A stretch of 64,000 bases of DNA from Anisakis pegreffii (taxonomy: Eukaryota; Nematoda; Chromadorea; Rhabditida; Anisakidae): NCBI GenBank assembly GCA_035041965.1, contig JAPYMA010001806.1, positions 62,001-126,000 on the forward strand, in the 5' to 3' direction. The notes beneath the pieces were generated by a model. That model worked only from the letters and a program-made list of their open reading frames with translations. It ran no database searches and was not told where the DNA came from. The first letter of the stretch is position 1. The number at the start of each line of letters is the position of its first letter. This document shows, in pieces, positions 52,701 to 64,000 of this stretch. Position numbers and translations under genes: made by a program.

Positions 52701-54283
52701 GTATAGATAACATAATATAGCAGAATTGGAAGCGATTTCATACCGAAGTAGAGAACTGGTAAACGTGAACGAATGCTGAGCATTGGTAATGAGGAAATGA
52801 GTCGAATTGTAGCACCGGAAAAATTCATTATAGAGCCCAAATAAATCTGAAGATAACATTAAGAGTACACTTTGCAGCAAGCAATTTTGCACTTACAACA
52901 CATGATTGATATCCTTTCACACATTTCTGGTTATCAGTTGTTCAATTTAAGATCAAAAACTGACAGAGAGATCACAAAGATTAGAGTAATGATCGGGCTT
53001 AAAGACGTAAGCGAATGTTAAGGAATCATAAAAACGCAATGAGTTGATGCAGTGATGTCAGTTAGATGAGAAAAGAGGCAACTTCAACAAAAAAAATTCC
53101 AGCAATTTTTCAGAATTCAGGGAAAAATCACTTTATTCTGTGAACATTCCACGAGTAGACATAAGAAATAAGCCCTTTTGAAGTGATTTATACCAATATG
53201 GTCTCTCCTGGTTAGTTTTTTTAGAGCGATCACACCGGAGCATTTGTTCAAACGACGATCTTATCTGTTTAGAGAACGCAACAAAACAATTCACTCGTTC
53301 CATCTAGTCAACTTATACCGCCGCTAAAAAGTGCTGGACGAATGATTAGCTCACTGAGTTGTTTTTCGGAAAAAAATGCAGCTGGATTGTTGAAGTTAAG
53401 CAGAAAAGTCTTCACATCAGCTCATAGCTGAACGATTTTGACAATCGCAACAAAGAATGCGGCTCAGTTCTATGTGTTCAATCGGACGTAAATCATCACT
53501 AGCATGTTCGTGATCAAATACAAGAATGAGGCAAATTATCGCGGTGAATAAAGCTGGAAACACGCTTAGTTTTAAGAACAGTGCGAATCTAGCAACATAC
53601 CGAAACTCTGATGCCATATCTATCCGTGACATACATTCCGAGTATTCCCGTTAAAACACCAACAATCTGAAATATTTGAGATGTCCAATAAATAACACCG
53701 CATTCATCTTCATCAGCTTTCACAATTCGTCCACAGTAGAACGCACTTGTCGCCGGCGTTAATGTGACATATGATAGCCATATCTAAAATTACTTCCTTG
53801 AGTCTCAGTATCATTATGGAATATCATCTAATGGATGTTGCTACACAGTTGAATTACTGAATTGATGTTTTTCGAAAGAGATAACAGAAACATTTTTGCT
53901 GATGATGACTTGAATAACAGATCTCAAAATTTAATGTTAATTAAGTTTGATTAAATGAACTGAATGAATCGGTAGCAATGAATCAAATTCATTCACATTA
54001 AACTTTTAACAAACTTGAGCCTTAATTTTGAGCACACTGATCTTTCTTGCGGTATTGATGAACAATCTTCCACGGTGATCAAAAAAACATGAAACACTGG
54101 GAGGAGGAGGGGGAGGGCTTTCAAATTATAAGGCATGAACCAAAAAAAAGAAGAAATAAGGCATGATCGACATACAGTGCTATTGGAGAGTCCCAGAAGG
54201 CAGATAACAGCAAGGACGTACCATCGCTTGGCATAGACAAAAAAAATTTTACTCTCTCGGCGCTGTGTTAGGGAATTGTCCAT
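49722..54283 (-). CDS. SLC49-family (FLVCR/MFSD7-like) major facilitator transporter
   Basis: Membrane transporter of a family handling heme, choline or related small molecules; the substrate here is unknown. Exons: 54176-54283, 53601-53783, 52744-52846, 52403-52516, 52064-52158, 51777-51919, 51419-51524, 51062-51214, 50645-50747, 50330-50402, then 50216 onward, 49789-49858 and about 49722-49734. The first ten agree in phase. Family features: KRWYVLAVICLLGLSNST before TM1, GSIMNFSGATIRL, AQPFFLCLSPKVAEFWF, ANPLGVMVGSLIPPYIVSN, KPPTPPS in the central loop, GLIVDRFKRFNEV, PIG-LELVVETTFPIAEATS. The 3' end is unresolved: the exon starting at 50216 (QLQLFIMTY) has no donor matching the phase of the last hydrophobic exon. 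Exon 10 begins after AAG. Confidence 0.85.
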
Positions 54284-54294
54284 GCGAATGAAAC

Positions 54295-54296
54295 CT
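54295..54296 (-). promoter_or_regulatory. Predicted trans-splice acceptor of the transporter gene
   Basis: TTACTTATTCAG ends 11 bases before the start codon at 54281-54283. Inference from nematode gene structure. Confidence 0.45.
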
Positions 54297-54550
54297 GAAT
54301 AAGTAAATGAGTATGCGCAAACAAACCTAACAATATCACTTGAAATCATTCAACAATATCATTGGTTAGACGACATTTAACAATGTTTCAAGGACATTCA
54401 CTTGAATTTTATTCTCCTACTCAAGTTTACTGCAAACTCATGGGAAATCAAATTGTTCGTGAAAAAAATCAGCTCGCGTAATAGAGTTCATTAGAATGCT
54501 TTGCACATCATAACTGATGCGCTGCTTATTCGAGGGTATTCAAGCGGCGT

Positions 54551-54595
54551 ACTCAGCTCTAGACAATTCAATACTGAAATTGTCTAGAGCTGAGT
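54551..54595. repeat. Perfect 18-bp stem-loop
   Basis: ACTCAGCTCTAGACAATT (54551-54568) pairs without mismatch with 54578-54595 around a 9-base loop, CAATACTGA. It lies in the intergenic region upstream of the transporter. Possible small RNA hairpin or element remnant. Confidence 0.85.
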
Positions 54596-54599
54596 CTTG

Positions 54600-54640
54600 T
54601 TGCAGCTTCTTTCAATACCGGCTACTGAAACAAGCTGCAA
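54600..54640. repeat. Second stem-loop, 15 positions with one C/C mismatch
   Basis: TTGCAGCTTCTTTCA (54600-54614) faces TGAAACAAGCTGCAA (54626-54640) around an 11-base loop. It begins five bases after the first stem-loop, and the loop region resembles that of the first hairpin with a few extra bases. Confidence 0.8.
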
Positions 54641-55543
54641 GCTAAGCAACCTAAGTAGAAAATCGACCGTCGTTGACGATCATCGAGTGAATATATGACT
54701 TCATCAAACACTTCAGATCGCAATGACTTCAGAGCATGTTACTATTTGTCGTCACTCAAAATGCAAGTGAGTCGACGATGACAAAAACGATTCGTTGAGC
54801 AGTTGTTCATCAATAAACTAAACACTGTGTGTAAAAGCTAATTCCAGAAAATGGATGATGGATCCACCTCAATGTGTGGTGGTGTAACATATGCGCGCAT
54901 AACATCTCGAAAGAGATCTGACGAAATTTTAAACTCATCTTTCCTTCAATTTCATCTCAACAAGCATGTTCATCAAAACGTACGTACATGTGCCAAGCAC
55001 TATTTGATTTACTTTGAGCGAAACCACATTGGTTAGTTGATTGTGGCAATGAAAAATTTGAATCAGAAAAATGTTTCAGAATCAGATTTCCTTTGCATTT
55101 AATTGACGTAATTATTGCGGAAAAGTTGAGTGCTAACAGAAGTGAGCAATCAACGAGTAATTTTATTTCAATTCAAATATTGATGTCAAGAAGAGTTCTT
55201 TATTAAATAAACTGAATGAATGAATTCAATCTAAATGAATATCAATGATCAATTCGCATTTTTCACATTTTTTTCGCGTTTTTCTTTGGTTCAACTGAAA
55301 GCAAAAGCAAAAGCGTGAAAGTAAGATGAATTAATGAGTAATCCACATGAGCAGGGAAAGTAGAAAAATTTTAATTAAACACCGCAACGCAAAAATGTGT
55401 CGGCCAACAGAATCTATCATCATAATCAATGTAGATGCTTGATCGATGACATTAAAACTACAAGAATTTTCTCCATTAATATTTCATTATCAAATTTTTT
55501 TGAGAGTCAAGAAATGAGTGGAATTCTCTAAGAAAGCTTACAC
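54641..55543. other. Intergenic, nothing further recognised
   Basis: Between the stem-loops and the 3' end of the next minus-strand gene. The frame at 54851-55036 on the plus strand is not supported. Confidence 0.4.
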
Positions 55544-57802
55544 TTATTCAACTTTTGCTGGCGTTTTTGCGTCGCTACTCGCAGTCTTCTGAAATGATTG
55601 CGTTTTTCAGTGATCCTCTCAGACATCTCATCTCATCTTCTATTCTCTTTTTTTACTCATCTTCAGTCAGTCACTGTGTCAAATTTGACATCATCCATTT
55701 ATCACAAGCATCTTCCAGCCCACACTGATGGATCATATGAAGTATTTTCGTAGTCATATGATCAAGTCATCATACAAAGTAATTTTGCAGTCATATGATC
55801 CATCAATGTGGGTCATGTGAAGTGACTGCTACTAGGGAAATGAACTGAACGATGAAAAATCCTGATCAGAGTCAACTTACTACGGCAGGTGAAGTGTCTG
55901 ATGGATTGCCAATACTTTCCACTCGATTCTTATCGAATCGCAAATTAACCTCCACCTCGATATCACTCGCCTTCTTGTTTTGCAAAAATATTCGAGCTAT
56001 TGACGCACATAAACACCCCACCGCATCAGCATTACTCTCTATCACTGAAACATCCAAAATCGCCAGTTAGCACTCGTCAGAAAAACTGTCGAAAATCAAC
56101 GATCGATTCTGGTCTTCTTATGGCTTGCTCATTTACCTGTAGTCAGCAAAATTACAAAGATTTAAACAATTATGCCGAATTTCATGAAATGACCACGAAT
56201 TTGTTCCGCCTGAAAGCACTGTCTTGATTCAGCAGCAATTGTCAACTACTCCTCTCACTCGAATGAATCTTCCGAAACTTAATAACATCATAGAATCTTT
56301 AGCTGATGAATCTTTAACTGACGATCGCAAACGTAGTAACTTCAATGTTTGAAAACGCGAATATAAGGCATTATCTTCAGTGCGTGTAGGACTAAAGGAA
56401 TACGGGAAAAAATTTCTTATGAATGAGTGAGCACAAGTTAGTGTTATTTTCTGCTCGATCGAATTCAGAATGATTGAAGAGAAGCAAAGGAAATTGGTAT
56501 TTCAATTGTGATCGTTCGAAGCACCCAACAAACATAGTTTCTCGCATAATGTTTGAATTAAGCCGTAGATAATCATGCAATCACCCAATCTATACAGGAT
56601 GAAAAGTGCGACTGGATTTTTGTAGTCATTATGGTTTGACAAACAACCCAATTAATGGCGTGAATCCGGTTGGCGCTTGGAAAATCCTTTTTAATTAATC
56701 GTGATTTATGTGTGAGAGCGTGACCTGTGATCGAAAAGCTGCTCATTATTATTCCAGCATCACTGGATTAACAACTAATGGGTACTGGCGGCATATGCTC
56801 ACGTTCGACAGTTGTTGAGGTTTTTATAAGTAATGGTGGGACTGATATCTTTCATTGAGCAAAGAAATGCAGCTGAAGAGATCAAAATTATAATCCGGAT
56901 GTGGCATTTTTACATTGTCTCCTCATTTAGCAAACCTATCCGGAATGAAGAGAATATGAAAGAAGTTTCGCTGCAACTCGTACCAAATTCTTCCGGACGT
57001 GGTTCTGCTTTAATGATTTTCGTTCTTTCGATGGTCTTACCGCGTGGTGCTGCGAATACGGTGACTTTATGCTTAAAAAACATGCATGATAGTGTTACCA
57101 CAAAAAAATCACAATCCTTTCGGCTGAAACTGTATGAAGTGAACTTATGGTATCATGTTCATTCAGGAGGAATAAAGCTAGAAGTCGGTCGATCTCTCGA
57201 AATGTCGTTTCAGATATTGATCAGTGCCGAAAAATTATGCAGTGCTTTCTGTTGATTTTTTTTGAAAATCTCACAAATGATTCAGCATGAAGAGTTTCAA
57301 GCAAAGTACCGGTTTCTTCTTCAGATTGATCAATTCAGAGCCATAAGCTGGATCGGCAACGTCCCATTCTCGATCCGAACATGCGGCTAGCGATTCGCCA
57401 TCTTCTGTCAATCTCTTTTTCTTCTGAAAACATCAAGAAAGTATCATTTCGCTGAATCTAGGAAACTGTTACGAATGGCATCCATCAAATTTTTTAAAAT
57501 ATTATTCAAAGAATTTCTAGTTCGAAGATGAGCGATTTGATCGTTGAGAGCGATCAGAACGCCTAAGTTTACGCTAACTTTTGATAGAACCTTTCCTTTT
57601 GAAGGCATTAGACATTGCAATGGAGTATAATTCTAAACTCAAGCCAAAGATTATGGTAACTTGTGACCAAACTGGATTCAACAATTGTTGCGTTGACTTC
57701 TTGCGATCTCACCTTGTGTGACTTCTTCTTCTTTCGCTTTTTCGGCGATGTAGACGAACGCTTATCGGTTGGTTGCTCCATCTTCTTCGCATCCGAAGAC
57801 AT
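55544..57802 (-). CDS. Small basic protein, unrecognised, five exons
   Basis: Exons 57713-57802, 57310-57423, 56984-57071, 55881-56044 and 55544-55588 (TAA) join in phase to 166 residues. All boundaries are GT/AG; the third exon follows TTTTTAAG. I do not recognise the family. The first 33 residues are rich in Lys, Arg and Ser (SPKKRKKKKSHK), like a nuclear or nucleolar signal. The middle has an aromatic/acidic segment (CSDREWDVADPAYGSEL) and a beta-like stretch (HKVTVFAAPRG). The fourth exon is the most ordered part (VGCLCASIARIFLQNKKA, then VEVNLRFDKNRV). The tail is low complexity. Exon-like codon use and consistent phase support a real gene. The join of exons three and four spans about 940 bases and could hide a further exon. 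Confidence 0.6.
55719..55812. repeat. 22-bp inverted repeat inside an intron
   Basis: CCCACACTGATGGATCATATGA (55719-55740; one position differs) is repeated inverted at 55791-55812, 50 bases apart. It sits in the last intron (55589-55880) of the unrecognised gene. It may be a MITE-like remnant or an intronic hairpin. Confidence 0.8.
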
Positions 57803-60800
57803 CGTAACCGGCACCGAATCACCAAAATAACCACCTCTTAACAAGCACTAATTAAGAATGATTCGAATTCTCATCGTGTTTCAACAATTATTTGAAACGA
57901 CGTTATTCGTTGAATTGTTTTGCATTCAATCGCTGTCTAATTGTAAGCAAAATTGATTTTTTTCACTTGGAATTCATTAATATAATGAATGAGCTTCGTG
58001 ACCATTCAGCAATAAAATAGTCAAATACGAAATGCGTAATGTTGACTATTTGCAAATTGCATTTTCCGCTAGTGTTTGATAGATAATTGTAAGAATATTC
58101 CAAATCGCTCACTCAATTCTTATAATTCGAAATGTTTTGAGAATACCATCACAGTTCCTTCATCAACTCGCCTATCTTCGCCCATTGATTCAAGAGCATT
58201 GAAGATGTGCGGATGCAATAATTAAAAATTCCTTGAAATTCGCTTAACCTTTTCATGAAAACTGCTAATTTCTCCAAGAGATCGACACTTTGAATGGAGC
58301 ATTTCCGAGAACCTATTCGTTCACACTTAATGAATGCAGATCTTAGATAGCTCGCTCAGATCAGGCACACCGTTGGGTGGCTGAATAAAGCAGCTTAGAC
58401 TTCAAATGGACAAAGGCTGTTGAATGAGATCGCTCACTGAATTTGAACCCCGGTTGAGTAATGGATTTGAGTTCGTTGTGGATTGACGCTATCGTCGCTT
58501 TGAGTTGTCAGCTCGTGTGATTTGACATATGCTATATGCAGCAGTCATCAGGGATGCACCAGCTTGTTTCCAGCGCTTTCACATTTGTGATTGTTGTGGA
58601 GTTGTTGCCTTCGGTGCACTTTTCAGTTGCCATTTTACGCCTTTTTAACAAACGCTCAAAACCACCATATATTGACAGATTCGTATCCATGTCTAAGCTT
58701 TCACCATGCTATGATCATTTTTACGCCTTTTTAAATGTTATTCACTGCAACCAAAAAAACCACTCCTTCAGTCAAGTTGTTTTTCTTCCTTGTTCTGAAC
58801 GAAATTTTGCTCATTATGTAATCAAACAACTATATACGTAGGCTATTTTGAGAATGATAACTACATTTAATGCGCATTTTTCGATTGAAATTTGCATATC
58901 TTCTGAATTTTTTCTATTTTCTGAAGCTCAGTTGTCCGAAAGCAAATTTTTTCGGTTCGTCTTGTAGAGTGTCAACTTCCTTATCTCACAATCAATGAAC
59001 TTCGTTTGTAAGTGTTAGTGTATGAATTGAGAATTTCCACCCATTGCCAGGTTCAAATTTTTAGTTCGAAATCTTCCGTTCATGATGATGGATGTACACC
59101 TGATCTACAATGAAAAATTTAAAAATTACGAACGAACTCCATCGCACAATGGACTTGTACGGCATTGTATATTGAAAACACATGGGAAGCTGTGATACTA
59201 TCGCATGAATATTTCGTTCATATTTCAAATGTTTGACAATTGTTTCTTGATGGTCTCCACTCTCTATGAACATAAGTCAGTATTATTCGGTTACTCGAAA
59301 ACTGGATGTCGTCATGATTATTGAGAAATTCAATTGTATGTATGAAAGAACAGTAGTAATAATAAAAATAATAATAGTAATAACAATAATACTAACAGTA
59401 ATAATAATATTAATAAAAATATTAAGTAATATGATGCCTCAAGTGAAATGAGCATGTGCTATTACGTACAGTCGTAATTATTCGCTAGTGGTTTCGATGA
59501 GCATGCTCAGTGTATTGCATTAAATATCGCATTACTTCAAACAATGCAGACCACCTTCATTGATCTGTCCCCTTAACGTCATTCATTTCAGAGTACTTAT
59601 TCCTAACTTTCAAATGTCATTGCCTCTCAGATCGAGTTCACTCATTCATATTTTAGTGGTTGGAAGGCTTGAAGTTGCATTCGCAAATTTATAAGTTGAC
59701 TTGCTAAAGCTTCGTGTGACTGATTACTTGTATCTCATTATCGTGTACTGAACAATCAAACTAATTGCTGTATCGTTATTCCAGTCGTGTTTATCCAAAG
59801 AAATTCTCACTGGATATTCTATGACAAGAAACTTAATTACTTGAAGTAAGTAAGTGAAGTCAATGGAAGCTTGAATTTCGTTTCTTGAAATGATTCAATT
59901 TGTTCGCATTGTTCAGATGAGAAGAATTCGTTCCATTAGTGATAACTGCAAAAGTTTCGTTCAGTTTCCATTATCGTCGGATTTCATTTTGGTAATCCGT
60001 ATATTGTGAAGCAGCCAATATGCGTCGTGTTCGTAAGAAATTGCTGAAATCGAAACCGCTGAGCAGAATATTTGAGAGGTTTGTCAATAGAGCACCGTGC
60101 ATTCGTATGACGTACTTTTTGCTAATGACTACTCGAAGCTTTCACTTTCAAGTCTGAAGCGTTTTTCATTTCTCTTATCACAACAACACTTTGACGATAT
60201 TCCGGTTTAATAATACTGGGAAACGTTTGTAATTTGAGTTGATCACTAGCTCTTGACCAGTGTTCAGATGAAGACTTCCATCTATAAATCCTCATTTTCG
60301 ATCACCTCAGCAGTCATCTTGTTGTGGTGCCCTTTTGGTCAGCCTCTGTGCAAGTTTTGCTTGATGGTACCACCTGTCTTAAGATTTCTGCAAGTGACCG
60401 TCCCAGCACTAACCTGAATCTTTCGCCGTTCACATTTTGTAAATGCTCTGTCTTCCAATAGAATATTCATTTGTTAGGTAATTTTAAGTAGTTGAAACTA
60501 TGGAAACGAAGCGATTCACAATCAGAGAGATATGTAATTTTCAAAAGAACCCTTTACATGCAACAATTGTGTTGATGATTGTTTTCTATTCAAAATTTTC
60601 ACATTCACATTCAGATCTCTTTTAGCTGCAATGAAAAATATTACATACGTCAGTTGCAACACAGATATCATAGTCTTTCATTATTTTTCGACAGCACGTT
60701 CCATTCATTCTCATCAGCTAATGCTTTTTATGATTTCAACGATGCTCTATATGCATTAAGCAACAATACTGTGATTATACGTTGCACGAATCCGCAGGTG

Positions 60801-63800
60801 TTTTCATTTGGTTTGTTTCCCTAAAAGACTGTTGGAAGGACGATGAATTAAAACGACTGGTTGAGATGCGCTATTAATGCTTGCATGCTTGATTAACTGT
60901 GTGCATGCTAGGCTGTTTTTGCATCGAAAATGTATCAAGCTATTGGAAGGAATGCCCTTTGAAGAAGTCCCAAAATGTTGATTGTTTTCGCTGCTGAAAA
61001 TCGCAACGAACTGAAATAATTAAAAGCTGAATAATCATACGATTGCGTGGCCTGCAGGATGCTATTGTGTTATTTCCACTGATCAATACTCTAACAATAA
61101 GAAAATTCATTTGCAAGAGTCAATTGTTCTTTTGCAGAAGAAAGGCAGCAGTGAAAAATGCGAGTAAAGTTCAAAGAGATAAGACTGAATGATTCATGCA
61201 AAAGTTTGCAGAAACAATGGATTTGCGGACGAGAGTGCACTGCAGCAGCTTTTCCTCCATCTAATAGCAACGAATGAACAATCAAAGTGTAGCGCAAAAA
61301 AAGGAAGTAATTCGAATGTGACGTTGACAGAATTTCGAACATTCGAAGAAAATCTAATAAATCTTACGAGAACACTTCCCCATTTGCATAGTTGCACTGT
61401 GTTGCTGTGGTGTTGCGATCATTACACGCAGCCGGCTATATAATACTTTGGATTGTAGTCATGGCCAACCAATGAAGTAGTTTCGGTTGCTTTGGTGTGT
61501 TCACTAACAAATATATAGTGAAATACGCCTAAAGTATTCGATAAGCGAATGAATACATCATTGAAGGATAATATTTCCTAACGTAAGCATTGACGCCAGC
61601 TAATAGGAGTAGGAGTTTTGGTACAACGTAATAGTTCAAAAATTTCACCACATTAATCACAAGGATATGAGAATGGCCGGCCTAAAGATAGGTAAATTGA
61701 ATTGGGAATGTTATTCTTCAAACATTGCTGAACATTTTCGTAACGACGGATCTCATTCGGTATTAAAAATGAACGCCTTTCAAGTACACATCACATCCAT
61801 CAATCCTTTTGGATGTGCGGTGTGCATTCGGCCACAATTGCTCTCCCCTGATAATCAATTTCATCACTACTATTTTACTACAACGATACTGATCACCCGA
61901 ATAAATTATCGCCCTTTCCTAGTATCATCTCTAAGATCAGTCGAAGTCAAATATCCCCGAATATCCGAGAGATTAATGAACATTACGAGGAGTACATCTT
62001 AATGGATATGTCAAGTTGAGGCTTATTGTTGGACTAGTTAACTAATATTTCCGTCCTGTAATCCGTTTTTGAAAATGAGTCCGAATGCTGTCGTGCAATC
62101 TCTTGTCTCATCGAACTGTCATTGTTGCGAAAAAAATGGACGTCAGTTTTGAAGCGTATGATTGAGAAAATAAAATGAATTATGAATGGTGACAGCGACA
62201 ATAAAGAAAGCTGTCGGCTTTTGAATGCCTACAAACTTTTTGCCTCATCTATTTTTTGTAACGCTTTTCATCGACGGATATTTTTGCTTTCCAAGACAAA
62301 CATACCAATTTCATGCATTTTAAGCAGCATTACAATGTGGAATTTTGACGGTGATACAATGATATTGTTGTTTTAGTGGTTGATTAATTTCATTGGCCTT
62401 GTGTCAAGCACAATGTGCTCACCAGGGAATTGGTGGGCGATTCGAGCGAACGAATCGAATTTCAGTTGCATAATTGAGAGGATGCACGCAAACGGCCTAA
62501 GCACGGTGGCTAGTGACGGAGAATTCTTTTAATTTTGTTAGCTTGAATCCCGTTTATCCATCACTAATTTTTCGTTCATTTCATTAGAATGGATATAAAT
62601 GCAGATGAACGGTTCATCTGCTCTACTTTTATCGGATTAATTTTCAGAGCCATTTTTCGAAGATCTAAGTTGAATGCAATCCTCTCGTTGCATCGTCATT
62701 TTTACATTGCTTTTCAAGTGTTTCATCCTAAATGGAAAGTTCAATTGCTCAATTTTCCTGAAAAATCATTTCTTTTATACGTTTTCCTTATACATATTGT
62801 ACCGCTTCTCCATACAAGATCTATTTATCAATTCGCCCCCACTCAAAGAACTTTTGATGATCACTTTTTACGTCACTTGTTCATTTCAAAATCTCTCATT
62901 TCTGTAGGTAAAGTATAATTCAAAAGATGAAAGCTATTCGCGAAAATGAGCTTTTTCTCATTTTTAGTAGAGCTTTTGAATGTTCATTTGCTATTAGAAG
63001 AGTCAAAATTGATAAGTAAGTAAAACGAAGTGAAAAGGATGAGAGGTTTCCAAAAATTGATTACCGACTAAAACTAATTAATGTGATGGTGCTCTGCATC
63101 AAACAACGACAACTCCAATTTTACTTTGCCAAACATTACGCTCACTTTCGAAACCGTCACTCCGTTGTCCTCGAATCCACATTCCAATTATCTCATATTC
63201 TTAACTCTTCCAGCTGGTCACCAAATTTTTTGGTCACTTATAATGATTTTAATTGCACATATTCATGAAATGCGTTTCATCTACTAAATAAAGCACACTG
63301 AATAGTTTTGCATGCAATTGATATGGGTACTGCAAATTGATCGTTTGATTGATCGCAGATTTATCGAAGTCAAAATAATCAAGTCAAAACAATCACCTAA
63401 GAGAGCGATTCTTATTTGCCTCCAGTAGTTTTACAAAATTTGTCTTCAGAATAGGTTTCAGCTCATGAATCCGCAAAGTGCCCAAACGTGTTTGGAACCA
63501 AAAATGCAGATTTGAAGTTGTCGTTTATCTCGGTTCTCATGGATTTATGCAAACTTACAAAAAATCAATCCGGTCGTTTTTTTGCGCCATGAGATCGAGA
63601 TGAACTGAAAATAAGTAGTAATAAGTGAGAAAGAATGACTATTGTGACGTAAGCTGATGAATTTTTAATGATATTCTGTTGGTGTGCGTTTGTTGGGATC
63701 TAATAATGATAGTAGATTCTAACTCCACCCTCAGGCATTCTTCGACGACAAAACGCATGCCATTTACTGCCTACTTATTCACAGTACACCAATTTTTCGA

Positions 63801-64000
63801 ATGTGCTTTTCAGAAATTAACTCGGCAGTGTATCGTTTCAAACGATTTATTGAATTCTTGAGACATTTTCTGTTGAATGTTCTGAAAGGATTATCGAATT
63901 CCTAAAATAAATTGAATTTTTCGGGAGTAATTATTGGATTCCTGAGACATTTTTCATCGTCAAGAAATTCAAGCAATGTGTACTGAGCTTGTCGTTCTAC
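57803..64000. other. Long region without a supported gene
   Basis: Only scattered short open frames, none with splice-supported neighbours. A trinucleotide-like AAT/ATA simple repeat lies at about 59352-59425. A possible first exon at 60020-60078 (plus) starts MRRVRKKLLKSK and ends at GTTTGT, but no in-phase next exon was found. Confidence 0.35.
59352..59425. repeat. (AAT)n-like microsatellite
   Basis: Imperfect run of AAT, AATA and AGT triplets. Simple sequence, no function implied. Confidence 0.8.

Noticed and set aside
60020..60078. Candidate first exon encoding MRRVRKKLLKSK with a GTTTGT donor
   Set aside because: No in-phase continuation found; the donor is weak.

Overview
The window looks like chromosomal DNA from a nematode. 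It is AT-rich and its genes are broken into many short exons. Most acceptors read TTTCAG or TTTTAG. Strong acceptors with no upstream coding exon sit a few bases before several start codons, as expected for spliced-leader trans-splicing. The proteins (nematode-type troponin T, MIF-2-like tautomerase, secreted serpins) fit a nematode, possibly a parasitic one. I cannot name the species. Exon models below were assembled by eye from splice sites, reading phase and remembered family sequences, without alignment tools.

Layout. 1-1096 (-): 5' exons of pescadillo, cut by the left edge. 1860-3223 (+): ribosomal protein L9 (uL6), divergent from pescadillo. 4057-7046 and 8314-12140 (-): two tandem secreted serpin genes with the same intron positions; the first has an apparent frameshift. 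12.4-13.5 kb: an old inverted duplication with arms of about 0.5 kb. 17167-17741 (-): MIF/D-dopachrome tautomerase-like gene. 18-29 kb: no gene I can support. This stretch holds a 384-bp tandem repeat, a GC-rich fold-back insertion and a cluster of short repeats in mixed orientation. 29124-33372 (-) and 39038-42637 (+): two divergent troponin T genes, head to head, about 5.7 kb apart. 43873-46864 (-): DNA polymerase delta subunit 2. 48.35-49.07 kb: T-rich tandem repeat. 49722-54283 (-): SLC49 (FLVCR/MFSD7)-type major facilitator transporter. 54551-54640: two adjacent stem-loops. 55544-57802 (-): a five-exon gene for a small basic protein I do not recognise. 57.8-64 kb: nothing I can support as a gene.

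How the parts relate. Pescadillo and uL6 both serve the large ribosomal subunit and share one intergenic region. The troponin T genes are paralogs whose middle exons match in length and phase while their ends differ. The serpins and the MIF homologue are families known as secreted modulators in parasitic nematodes, but co-regulation is only inference. No clearly novel multi-gene system was found. The most unusual observations are the frequent AAG 3' splice sites, the CpG-biased divergence of the inverted duplication, the compensated hairpin inside the 384-bp repeat, and the paired stem-loops at 54.6 kb.
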